Source: an uncultured Collinsella sp.
GTDB taxonomy: Bacteria; Actinomycetota; Coriobacteriia; Coriobacteriales; Coriobacteriaceae
Assembly (NCBI GenBank): GCA_902470835.1
Contig: CABRHR010000048.1
Location: 1-15,047, forward strand
DNA: 15,047 bases
Reading direction: 5' to 3'
Position 1 is the stretch's first letter; each line of letters begins with the position of its first letter. A program made the translations under genes and the position numbers. This document shows positions 7,357-14,654 of the stretch, piece after piece. The notes beneath the pieces were generated by a model that saw nothing but the letters and a program-made list of their open reading frames with translations, searched no databases and was not told where the DNA came from.

Positions 7357-8742
7357 CTACGCCGTCAACGGCGCCGGCTCATGCGGCTCGCCGTTCAGCT
7401 CGACGATGACCTGCGTTCCCACGCCCTCCTGGGACTTCACGCGCATGCCGGAATCTTCTCCGTAAAAGAAATGGATGCGCTGAAGCACGTTGAAGAGCGC
7501 CAGGCCGCAACCTCGCTTGACGGAGCCGTCGGCGGTAATGCTCTCGGGCTCCTCCAGGCGATGCTGCTCAAACAGATGTGCGCAGACCTCTTCGCTCATA
7601 CCGATGCCGTCGTCCTCGACGATGATCTCCAAACCGTCATCGGTCTCGAAAGCCCTAACATGAATAGAAAGCGGCTCGGTCTCGCGCTGCGCATGCTTGA
7701 TGCAGTTTTCGAGCAACGGCTGCAAGATAAACGGCGGCACCATGCAATCGCGCACCTCAAAGTCGATATCGACCGAGACGCGCAGACGGCCGTCGCCATA
7801 ACGAGCCTGCATAAGATTGATATAGCGAGTGCCCTGTTCCACCTCGTGCTCGAGCGTGGTGAGGGTATCGGAATCAGAAAGCGTCTGACGGTAGTAATTG
7901 GAAAAGTCGATCAGCAGCGACCTGGCCTTGTCCGGCTCGGTACGTACGAGCGACACGATGGTGCTGATGGTATTGAATAGAAAATGAGGATCGACCTGCG
8001 ATTGCAAGGCGCGCAGCTCCACGCGGGCCGTAAGCTCGTCCTGGCGCTCGAGCTCAAAGCTTGCAAGCTGCGTGGAAATGAGGTCGGCAAAGCCCGAGGC
8101 AAGCGCCGTCTGGCGCATATCGATGCTGCTCAGACGGGGATAATACAGCTCGAGCGTGCCCACGCAATGCCCGCGCACGGTAAGCGGTGCGACAATACCG
8201 GCGCGCAGGCGCGGAAAGTAGCCACCCGTCTCGGTCGAGGCATCGCGCGAGAACACGCTTTGCTCACCGCTGTTGATCACATTGAGCGTGGTCCGCAGCA
8301 CCACCGGGGTGCCCGCGGGGCATTTTGCCGAGTCCTCGCCCCAGCTTGCCAACACCTGCTTGCCGTCGGTAAAGCAGATGGCAGAGGCGATAGTTTCGGA
8401 CAGGATGATCTTAGAGGCGCCCAGGGCAGCTTCGGGCGTAAGGCCGCGCGACGTGTAGGCGAATATTTTCGACGCGATGGCGAGCGTGCGGTCGGTAGCG
8501 CTCGATGTGAGGTCGTCGGGAACGACAAAGACGTACGAGAAGAAGAAGCACAGCATGACCAAGCCGGCAATGACGACAACGGCCGGAACGGGATTGGGAT
8601 TATCGGTTAGATCCCAGATGAGCAGCAGGATAAGCAGCGGAACGACAATACCGAGCAAGATGGCTTGAACCACATGCTGAGCGGTACGAAAGACCTTGGT
8701 AGAGTTGTAGCTCTTGCCCAGAATCAGCCTATTGAGATCCAC
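7357..8742 (-). CDS. LytS/YehU-type sensor histidine kinase (pair 2)
   Basis: A sensor kinase of about 461 residues from the GTG at 8742. Two membrane helices (about 21-45 and 52-74) with a short connecting loop are followed by a GAF-like region (about 90-230) and a helical linker. The His-kinase box reads DPHFLFN with phospho-acceptor H253; the usual first residue is Asn. The ATPase domain has LLENCIKHA (about 343-351), DDGIGM (377-382) and GCGLAL (411-416), so it looks catalytically intact. It should phosphorylate the LytTR regulator just downstream. The start is ambiguous: AAGGAG runs straight into an ATG at 8748 with no spacer, but stands 6 bases before the in-frame GTG at 8742, which I prefer. 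Starts further up (8772, 8811) lack a Shine-Dalgarno sequence and run into the terminator hairpin. Confidence 0.9.
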   Translation of the reverse strand: MDLNRLILGKSYNSTKVFRTAQHVVQAILLGIVVPLLILLLIWDLTDNPNPVPAVVVIAGLVMLCFFFSYVFVVPDDLTSSATDRTLAIASKIFAYTSRGLTPEAALGASKIILSETIASAICFTDGKQVLASWGEDSAKCPAGTPVVLRTTLNVINSGEQSVFSRDASTETGGYFPRLRAGIVAPLTVRGHCVGTLELYYPRLSSIDMRQTALASGFADLISTQLASFELERQDELTARVELRALQSQVDPHFLFNTISTIVSLVRTEPDKARSLLIDFSNYYRQTLSDSDTLTTLEHEVEQGTRYINLMQARYGDGRLRVSVDIDFEVRDCMVPPFILQPLLENCIKHAQRETEPLSIHVRAFETDDGLEIIVEDDGIGMSEEVCAHLFEQHRLEEPESITADGSVKRGCGLALFNVLQRIHFFYGEDSGMRVKSQEGVGTQVIVELNGEPHEPAPLTA

Positions 8743-8748
8743 CGTCAT

Positions 8749-8757
8749 CTCCTTCTT
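8749..8757 (-). promoter_or_regulatory. Ribosome binding site that decides the start of kinase 2
   Basis: AAGAAGGAG directly abuts ATG (8748-8746) and lies 6 bases before GTG (8742-8740). Normal spacing favours GTG as the working start. Confidence 0.55.
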
Positions 8758-8774
8758 ACTGACGCACCCCATAG

Positions 8775-8802
8775 CAATAAAGAGGGCCGCAAGCGACCCT
8801 CT
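8775..8802 (-). terminator. Terminator of the amidohydrolase gene
   Basis: AGAGGGTCG pairs with CGGCCCTCT on the minus strand (one U-G wobble that is a mismatch on the plus strand), followed by TTTATT. The U-tract is short, so read-through into the kinase gene about 30 bases on is possible. Confidence 0.65.
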
Positions 8803-8860
8803 CCATTGCATTATGCAATCAAATACTGTGTTTTACATCAAGCCATCGATGAACGGTAGC

Positions 8861-10138
8861 TTAGGCGCTGTACTTGTTTGCCTCGCCGAAGGTGCCAGCC
8901 TCGACAATCCAGCCGTCCTTCATGATGACGTCCATGTTGTCGGTGTTGAGCACGTGGATGTCGGCGGCGACGTCACCGTTGACGACCAGCAGGTCGGCGC
9001 ACTTGCCGGCCTCGATGGAACCGGTCTCGTCCTCGATGTGGCACATCTTGGCACCGTTGAGGGTGGCACAGGTGATGGTCTCGACCGGGGTGAAACCGAT
9101 CTTGTCGACGAACTCGTACATCTCCTCGATGGAGCAGGTGCCGTACGGGGTGACGAAGGAGAAGGAGTCGGAGCCGATCGTCATGACGACGCCGCGCTTC
9201 TTGGCCTCGCGCAGGCAGTCGTAGTTGCGCTGCAGCTCCTTCTCGACCAGGGTGCCCTCGTACTTGTCGTGCAGCTCGGGGACGTAGACGGGCGGATAGG
9301 TGGCGTACCAGGTGGGCAGGAAGGCGATCGTCGGGGTGAAGAAGGTGCCCTGCTCGGCCATGAGGTCCATGGTGCGCTCATCGATATCGAAGCCGTGAAT
9401 CAGCTGCTCGCAGCCAAAGCGAACGGAATCGTAGGCAGCGGCGTGGTTGTTGTAGCAGTGGCTCCACACGGGGATGCCGACCATCTTGGCCTCTTCGACC
9501 ACGGCCTGGATCTCCTCGGAGCAATAGTGCTGGTCGCGACCGGAGTCCCAGCGCCAGATGCCGCCACCGGTAGCCCAGATCTTGATGGCATCGGGGTTCT
9601 CGCGCAGGCGACGACGGACGGCCTTGCGCAGATCCCAAGGGCCATCGACCTGGTCGCCCCAGGGATGGGATTCCTTGTTGAGCTCCTGGGTGCAGTGGTG
9701 GGAGTCACCGTGGCCGGCAACGCGGCAGAAGCCGAGGCCGGTGGCCAGAACGCGCGGGCCCTTAAAGACGCCCTTGTCGATGCAGTCACGGATCTGGATA
9801 CCAAAGCGGCCGATTTCGCAGACGGTGGTGAGGCCGTGGGTGAGGCAGTCGTAGGCCTGCTTGACGGCGACGGCCTGCTTCTCGAGGAGCGGCTGCATGA
9901 CCCAATCGGTGTCATCGTCGGTCAGGTTGCCCGAGAAGTGCAGGTGGGTGTCGATCAGGCCGGGAAGGACGGTCTTGCCGGCGGCGTCGATGACCTCAAC
10001 GCCCTCGGGAAGGTCCTGCATAGCGCCGGCGTACTCGATCTTGCCGTTGTCGTCGACGAGAACGAGGGAGTTCTCGACCGGCTCGGCACCGGTACCGTCG
10101 ATGAGCTTGCCGCCAACGATTGCATACTTAGTGGACAT
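8861..10138 (-). CDS. Metal-dependent amidohydrolase (imidazolonepropionase-like)
   Basis: A 425-residue enzyme of the amidohydrolase superfamily. The small beta-sandwich opens with KYAIVGGKLIDGTG, and the barrel carries the full metal-site set in order: HLH (H65, H67) after LPGLIDT, K186 in AIKIWATGGG (probable carboxylated lysine), H227 in WSHCYNN, H248 in LIHGFDI, and D324 in TIGSDSF. The end returns to the sandwich with GSIEAGKCADLLVV. It should hydrolyse a C-N bond in a cyclic amide, peptide or related nitrogen compound in the cytosol. The pattern resembles imidazolonepropionase-like and Xaa-Pro dipeptidase-like members, but the substrate is not readable. AAGGAGG sits 5 bases before the ATG, a strong site. 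An APC permease lies 131 bases upstream on the same strand, suggesting uptake and hydrolysis of one compound. Confidence 0.87.
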   Translation of the reverse strand: MSTKYAIVGGKLIDGTGAEPVENSLVLVDDNGKIEYAGAMQDLPEGVEVIDAAGKTVLPGLIDTHLHFSGNLTDDDTDWVMQPLLEKQAVAVKQAYDCLTHGLTTVCEIGRFGIQIRDCIDKGVFKGPRVLATGLGFCRVAGHGDSHHCTQELNKESHPWGDQVDGPWDLRKAVRRRLRENPDAIKIWATGGGIWRWDSGRDQHYCSEEIQAVVEEAKMVGIPVWSHCYNNHAAAYDSVRFGCEQLIHGFDIDERTMDLMAEQGTFFTPTIAFLPTWYATYPPVYVPELHDKYEGTLVEKELQRNYDCLREAKKRGVVMTIGSDSFSFVTPYGTCSIEEMYEFVDKIGFTPVETITCATLNGAKMCHIEDETGSIEAGKCADLLVVNGDVAADIHVLNTDNMDVIMKDGWIVEAGTFGEANKYSA

Positions 10139-10220
10139 GGTTCCTCCTTATGGATCCATATGGTGGGCGAGGCCGTGTTGGGTTAAGGCCTCACAAAGCT
10201 ACCCAAGTGGTGCCGGGTTC

Positions 10221-10249
10221 GGTGCGCGGAAGAGAGGGTCCCGCGCACC
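10221..10249 (-). other. Intercistronic hairpin between permease and amidohydrolase
   Basis: GGTGCGCGG (10221-10229) pairs perfectly with CCGCGCACC (10241-10249), with weaker pairing beyond. There is no T-tract on either side, so it is not a standard terminator. It may stabilise the permease message or attenuate it before the amidohydrolase gene. Confidence 0.5.
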
Positions 10250-10269
10250 CGATCCGCCCCGGCTAGGCG

Positions 10270-11721
10270 TTACTTTTTGCGGGAATTGGTGAAAGCCATG
10301 AGGGCCAGGCCAATAGCCAACCAGCCGATCACGATGCTCCACTCCACCATGTTGAGGGAGGCGGGAGAGAACGGAATCACGAGCAGGCCGATGATGATGG
10401 CGCAGGCAGCGATAGCGAGGCCGATGCCAAACTTGCCGCCGGGCACCTCGTAGGGACGAGGCAGGTCGGGCTCGGTGAAGCGCATGCGCAGGCAGGCGAG
10501 GGCGACCATGCCGCAGGAGAAGATGAAGGCGAGAGCCGACACGTTGGTCAGAGGGATGAGCATGTTCTTGCCCAGGAACGGACCGATGACGGTGATGACG
10601 CCCAGAACGACGCAGGCGAGCTTGGGAGCGCCTGACTTGGGATCGACCTCGGCGAACTTCTCGGGCAGTTGGCCCTTGCGGCCCATGGCGAGCATGATGC
10701 GGCTCGTGGCGCCGTAGAAGGAGTTCATCGGGCCCATGGGTCCAAGCGTGGCGATGACGAGCATGGCCAGGTACAGAAGCATGTTGATGCCCTTGAGGCA
10801 GGCAAGCGCGGGAACCGGGCTCTTAACAAACTCATGCCAGTCGAGAATGGTGCCGAACGAGTAGATGCAGACCATGTAGAAGCCGCCGGCGGCCAGCAGG
10901 GCCAGGGAGATGATCTTGCCGAACTTGTTCCAGTTGAGGCCCTCGGCTGCCTCCTCAGCCTGCTGAGGAATGGTGTCGAAACCGGCGTAGAAGAACGGGG
11001 TCAGAACCAGGACCGACACGATGCCGGCGAACAGGCTGGTGCCCTCGGTAGCGGCCTTGCCGCCGCCAGCGCCGGTGACCTGGGAGAACACGGGCATGGC
11101 ATTGTCCGGCGAGCCGGTGAACAGCGAGACGCCCATGGCGAGCAGCATGCCGCAGAGCAGAGCCTTGGTCAGGAAGGCCTGGAGCTTGGCGGCCGAGCTG
11201 GCGCCGCGGAAGTTGAGGAAGATGACGTAGGCTGCGAAGCCGAGCGCGATCAGCGTCGGGAACAGGTAAACGTCGGCGCCCAGGATGGTGTAGAGCTTGA
11301 CGGCGCGCAGCCACTCAAGACCAGGCAGGCTGCCGAACATCTCGGACACGAGGGTCGAGATGGCGATGGCCTCCCACGGGCACAGGATGCCGTTGCCCAG
11401 GGCCAAAAGCCAACCGGTGATGTAGCTCAGCGTACGGCCAAAGCTACGATCGACATACTCGACGATGCCGCCCGAGATGGGGATAGCAGCCGTGAGCTCA
11501 CCGAAAACAGCTCCGACGGGCACGAGGAAGATTGCACCCAAGAGGAATGCGATCATAGCGGGAACGGGACCGCCGCCCACGACCATCCAGTCGCCGACCT
11601 GCAGAACCCAACCGGTACCGATGATGGCACCGAAACCGATGGTGAAGAAGTTCCAGAGCGAAAGCGTTTTCTTCATGCCGCCGTTATCCTCGACTGCAAC
11701 TTCTGCGTTCTTGTCCGCCAT
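10270..11721 (-). CDS. APC-superfamily amino-acid permease
   Basis: A 483-residue membrane protein with about 12 hydrophobic segments, typical of the amino acid-polyamine-organocation superfamily. The first helix holds the substrate-binding break GFGAIIGTGW (29-38), followed by the helix 2-3 region VFGELTAAIPISGG (72-85), which is strongly conserved in this group. A polar N-terminal tail of about 18 residues precedes it. It should import amino acids or related amines by proton symport or exchange; the substrate is unknown. An earlier ATG at 11760 adds 13 residues, but AGGAGG lies about 6 bases before the ATG at 11721, so I chose that. The amidohydrolase follows on the same strand and probably acts on the imported compound. 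The 5' leader is long and has no clear promoter. Confidence 0.88.
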   Translation of the reverse strand: MADKNAEVAVEDNGGMKKTLSLWNFFTIGFGAIIGTGWVLQVGDWMVVGGGPVPAMIAFLLGAIFLVPVGAVFGELTAAIPISGGIVEYVDRSFGRTLSYITGWLLALGNGILCPWEAIAISTLVSEMFGSLPGLEWLRAVKLYTILGADVYLFPTLIALGFAAYVIFLNFRGASSAAKLQAFLTKALLCGMLLAMGVSLFTGSPDNAMPVFSQVTGAGGGKAATEGTSLFAGIVSVLVLTPFFYAGFDTIPQQAEEAAEGLNWNKFGKIISLALLAAGGFYMVCIYSFGTILDWHEFVKSPVPALACLKGINMLLYLAMLVIATLGPMGPMNSFYGATSRIMLAMGRKGQLPEKFAEVDPKSGAPKLACVVLGVITVIGPFLGKNMLIPLTNVSALAFIFSCGMVALACLRMRFTEPDLPRPYEVPGGKFGIGLAIAACAIIIGLLVIPFSPASLNMVEWSIVIGWLAIGLALMAFTNSRKK

Positions 11722-12081
11722 TGTTCCCCTCCTTTCCTTTTTGACGCCCCTTGACGTCACCCCTTGCGCGGTCTGTTTTGCCGCGCTCTTTTATTTCGTG
11801 GCTTTAAGATACGGCCTTGGCGCAGCAGCTCCGCTTGTAGCTCGACCGAAGGCAGAACTGCAAAACGAGCGGCGCCGTTTTTGGGACGAACGGCACGGTT
11901 TGCCGCTCATTGTTGCCGCCCGTCCGACGGGCGTACGCTCATCGGACGCATATTGAGATGTTTTTGAGGCGGTGTGTTTTGCGCCTTTCGTACCGTTTAC
12001 CGAGCTTTTGACGCGCAGACCCATTTGTTGCACATCTTTTTTGTAGGATGGACAGGTTATACATGAGACAAGGCGGTACGA
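11722..12081. other. Divergent intergenic region between permease and C39-like gene
   Basis: No gene is supported in these 360 bases, which must hold the promoters of both divergent genes. Hairpin-forming pairs are GCGCGG/CCGCGC (11766-11771 with 11781-11786, followed on the plus strand by TCTTTTATTT) and GCCCGT/ACGGGC near 11919. TTGCAC with a downstream TTATAC lies before the C39-like gene, but the spacing (23) is too long for a firm promoter. No known riboswitch fold is recognisable. Confidence 0.5.
11766..11796 (+). other. Terminator-like hairpin facing the plus strand
   Basis: GCGCGG and CCGCGC flank a 9-base loop, with TCTTTTATTT following on the plus strand. No plus-strand gene precedes it, so if active it would stop antisense transcription. 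On the minus strand it is a leader hairpin of the permease. Confidence 0.3.
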
Positions 12082-13116
12082 ATGGCATACGGATACAACG
12101 ACGGTGATCAACGGCGACAAAGCGTTCGCCTTGCTGGCCGTACCACGCCGACGCCCAGAAGTGCCACGAGCAGCAATCCGCAACGTCCTCAAGAGCAACC
12201 CAGGCCTTCGTCTCGGCAGCAGGCAAGCAGAACACGGCAGAGTGGCCGTCCGAGCACGGGCACAAGTGCGCAGCAAGATAACCGCTTGGGTGCGCGCACT
12301 CGACAGCGCCAGGCCGAGGTTCCGCAACTGCGCCGCAACGGCGCACGTCAGCCCGGCATCCATATCAACCGCTTCTTTTCGCATCCCCAAGGCGGACGCG
12401 ACGGCAGGCCTTACCGCTCGACATCGCACGTGAATGCCCCCGCCCTGCCGGCTCGTCGACTTTGCCTCGCACTGTGCTCTATCCTCACCTGTTTGGTCTT
12501 TGTGCTTATGAGCTCCTGTATGTCCCACGGCTCGGCCGGTCTCCAGCCCACCGCCGAGGACAAGCTGCTCAAGGCCCCCGTCGCACCCGGCTATTCGTTT
12601 GCGTTTTCGACCCCGCGCTCGCAATGGCAAGCCGGCACGATGCCCCATATGTATCAGATCGACCCTGCGTGGTCGGAGCTGCCTTACGCCGGCGGCACCA
12701 TCCGCCAAAATGCCTGCGGGCCTACGTGTCTCACCATGGTCTATATCTTTAAGACGGGACACACCGATATGACCCCCGTCGATATGTGCGCGCTTTCCGA
12801 GGCGGGCAATTACGCCCCCACCGGTGCAACCGAATGGTCGTTTATGACGAGCGGCGCGTGGCAGTTGGGACTTAACGGAACGGAGCTCCATAACGATCGC
12901 GACTCGATGACTCAGGCGCTGCGTTCGGGAGCGCCCGTCATCGCCGCCGTTCGGCCGGGCACCTTTACCAGCGTTGGACACTACATTGTGCTTTACGGTA
13001 TTGACGACGCCGACCAGATTGGAGTCTTCGATCCCAACTCGGCCAGCCGCAGCGCCCGCCGCTGGGGCGCCGTAGAGGTCCTTAACGAAGTCGAAGCCAT
13101 GTGGGCCTACTACTAG
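12082..13116 (+). CDS. Membrane-anchored C39-like cysteine peptidase domain protein
   Basis: A 344-residue protein in three parts. Residues 1-120 are low-complexity, rich in Arg, Gln, Ser and Pro, and probably disordered and cytoplasmic. A hydrophobic segment (about 127-147) spans the membrane. The outer domain (about 185-344) is C39-like: IRQNACGPTCLTMVY gives Q209 and catalytic C212, GHYIVLYGID gives H300, and FDPNS gives D317. It may cleave peptides or wall-linked substrates, though many such domains are uncharacterised. The ATG has a weak AAGGCGG about 5 bases upstream. An in-frame GTG at 12430 would instead give a short signal peptide ending LMSSC, a poor lipobox. It is the only confident plus-strand gene. 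Its TAG stop lies inside the inverted-repeat element at 13113-13197, so its end may have been set by an insertion. Confidence 0.8.
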   Translation: MAYGYNDGDQRRQSVRLAGRTTPTPRSATSSNPQRPQEQPRPSSRQQASRTRQSGRPSTGTSAQQDNRLGARTRQRQAEVPQLRRNGARQPGIHINRFFSHPQGGRDGRPYRSTSHVNAPALPARRLCLALCSILTCLVFVLMSSCMSHGSAGLQPTAEDKLLKAPVAPGYSFAFSTPRSQWQAGTMPHMYQIDPAWSELPYAGGTIRQNACGPTCLTMVYIFKTGHTDMTPVDMCALSEAGNYAPTGATEWSFMTSGAWQLGLNGTELHNDRDSMTQALRSGAPVIAAVRPGTFTSVGHYIVLYGIDDADQIGVFDPNSASRSARRWGAVEVLNEVEAMWAYY

Positions 13117-13197
13117 TCATTGGGGACAGACTTAAATGAGTGGTCATTGGGGACGCTCTTGTTTGACTAGTCGTTTAAGAATGTCCCCAATGACTAG
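13113..13197. repeat. MITE/REP-like inverted-repeat element
   Basis: A perfect 15-bp inverted repeat bounds 85 bases: CTAGTCATTGGGGAC (13113-13127) and its complement (13183-13197). Pairing extends imperfectly to 29 bp (25 of 29 matching). A third GTCATTGGGGAC lies inside at 13143-13154 in the same direction as the left end, and GACTAGTC (13165-13172) is a small palindrome. No coding capacity exists. GGGGAC-type repeats of this sort are often mobilised in trans by Y1 transposases; that link is inference. It contains the stop codon of the C39-like gene. Confidence 0.8.
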
Positions 13198-13206
13198 GTG
13201 AATAGC

Positions 13207-13239
13207 AAAAGCCCCGCAGCCGGAGCGGACTGCGGGGCT
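13207..13239 (-). terminator. Terminator of the carbamate kinase gene
   Basis: AGCCCCGCAG (13210-13219) pairs perfectly over 10 bp with CTGCGGGGCT (13230-13239), followed on the minus strand by TTTTGC. The plus side lacks a T-tract, so it serves the minus strand. Confidence 0.85.
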
Positions 13240-13260
13240 CATGAAGAGAGGCTAGTTTAT

Positions 13261-13280
13261 GGGCGCTTTGCCTGGCGCCC
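13261..13280 (-). other. Hairpin just after the carbamate kinase gene
   Basis: GGGCGC (13261-13266) and GCGCCC (13275-13280) pair around 8 bases, between the kinase stop and its terminator. No T-tract follows. It may protect the 3' end of the message. Confidence 0.4.
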
Positions 13281-13304
13281 ACGAGAGAGGCAACAGAGTA
13301 GAGA

Positions 13305-14267
13305 CTACTCGTGGATGCGGGTACCGGAGAGGCCGGCCATGGTCTCGGCGGCCTTGTCCAGAGCGCCGATGATGCAGGTGCGGCCCTTGCGGGAACGCGC
13401 GAACTTGATGGCAGCGCGAACCTTAGGCTCCATGGAACCCTTGCCGAACTGGCCCTCGTCGGCCAGGCGCTCGGCCTCGTCGGCGGTGAGGTCCTCGAGC
13501 TCCTCCTGGTTGGGCTTGCCAAAGTTGATGGCGACATGCTCAACGGCGGTCAGCAGGAACAGAACGTCGGCATCGCAGTCCTCGGCCAGCAGCTCGCCGC
13601 CCAGGTCCTTGTCGATGACGGCGGGAACGCCCTTGTAGCAGCCCTTGTTCTCGTAGTCGCGGACGACGGGGATGCCGCCGCCACCGCAGGCGATGACGAT
13701 GAACTCGTTGTCGAGCAGGTTGAGGATGGAGTCGGCCTCGACGATCTTCTTGGGATCGGGGGAAGCGACAACGCGACGCCAGCCGCGGCCGGAATCCTCG
13801 ACGAAGACCTTGGAGGGATCCTCGGCCATGAACTCCTTGGCCTGCTCCTCGGTGTAGAAGGGGCCGATCGGCTTGGTCGGGTTCTTGAACGCGGGATCGT
13901 CGGGGTCGCACTCGATCTGGGTGACGACGGTGGCGGCGTGCCAACGCTTATAGCGCTTGTGCATCTCGCGGCCGATGCCCTGCTGCAGGTGATAACCAAT
14001 GTAGCCCTGGGACATGGCGCCGCACTCGGGCAGCGGCATCTCGGGGGTACCGATGGCATCGTGGGCAGCGGCGAAGGCGTTCTGGATCATGCCGACCTGC
14101 GGGCCGTTGCCGTGGGTGATGATGATCTCGTTGCCCTGCTCGATGAGACCGAGGAGAGCGTGGGCGGTGTTGCTCACGGCCTCGATCTGCTCGACGGGGT
14201 TGTTGCCGAGGGCGTTGCCGCCAAGGGCGACGACAATACGATCGGGCTTGCCAAGAGGCTTAGACAT
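13305..14267 (-). CDS. arcC: Carbamate kinase
   Basis: A 320-residue enzyme of the amino-acid kinase fold, near the usual carbamate kinase length. It carries IVVALGGNAL (11-20) for phosphate binding, HGNGPQVG, the family-specific EDSGRGWRRVVASPDPKK, ACGGGGIPVV, AVIDKDL and GSMEPKVRAAI near the end. It catalyses carbamoyl phosphate + ADP to ATP + carbamate, which breaks down to CO2 and ammonia. This is the ATP-yielding last step of arginine deiminase, agmatine, allantoin and related nitrogen pathways. An ATG 12 codons further up (14303) is open, but AAAGGA lies 8 bases before the ATG at 14267. It sits alone between its own terminator and an AT-rich upstream region; no arginine deiminase or carbamoyltransferase is visible. 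The partial gene at the right edge might be one, but 11 residues cannot show it. Confidence 0.93.
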   Translation of the reverse strand: MSKPLGKPDRIVVALGGNALGNNPVEQIEAVSNTAHALLGLIEQGNEIIITHGNGPQVGMIQNAFAAAHDAIGTPEMPLPECGAMSQGYIGYHLQQGIGREMHKRYKRWHAATVVTQIECDPDDPAFKNPTKPIGPFYTEEQAKEFMAEDPSKVFVEDSGRGWRRVVASPDPKKIVEADSILNLLDNEFIVIACGGGGIPVVRDYENKGCYKGVPAVIDKDLGGELLAEDCDADVLFLLTAVEHVAINFGKPNQEELEDLTADEAERLADEGQFGKGSMEPKVRAAIKFARSRKGRTCIIGALDKAAETMAGLSGTRIHE

Positions 14268-14654
14268 TGCTGGAATCCTTTCTGTAAAAGGCCTACAACC
14301 CATTAATAACCCGCGTCCGTGCGATACGCGAGTTTATTAAGGTTTATATTCTCTTTATCGCTCATTTTATTCATTTTGAAAATAGTTGAACGGTGAACGG
14401 TCGTTTTTATCCGCTCAGCGTACAGAACCCCAGCTCAGACACGTTTATGCCATTTACGTGCGACTTTATTTAAATAGAGCGGGGATTAGACGGGATTATG
14501 CAAACTATATCTTTGCTAAACACAAAACGGACAGCGCAATATCTTACTCGCACTATACGAGATTCTATGCACTTATAGGACGAGTATGCACCCCTGCAAA
14601 AACAAGCGGCTTTTCATCCATCAAAAGGAATAGCCGAGCGGTCCGCGCCGCGCG
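14268..14654. other. AT-rich non-coding region upstream of carbamate kinase
   Basis: This stretch is much richer in A and T than its surroundings, and no frame in it looks like a protein. An imperfect palindrome (TTAATAA and CGCG arms, 14303-14340) lies about 36 bases before the kinase start, and a tandem GAACGGT pair sits at 14388-14401. TATAAA- and GATAAA-like hexamers between 14341 and 14380 on the minus strand could be the kinase promoter, but none has a clear -35. Confidence 0.5.

Noticed and set aside
8714..10186. 490-codon plus-strand open frame opposite the amidohydrolase
   Set aside because: Fully antisense to a gene with intact metal-site motifs; rich in Val, Gly, Asp and Leu as expected for a GC-rich shadow frame; no domain seen.
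10669..11754. 361-codon plus-strand open frame opposite the permease
   Set aside because: Very hydrophilic complement of a hydrophobic membrane protein; no recognisable domain.
11791..12981. 396-codon minus-strand open frame opposite the C39-like gene
   Set aside because: Low-complexity translation with no motif, while the plus strand encodes a C39-like Cys/His/Asp set.
13311..14306. 331-codon plus-strand open frame opposite carbamate kinase
   Set aside because: Shadow of a well-conserved enzyme; composition typical of antisense frames.
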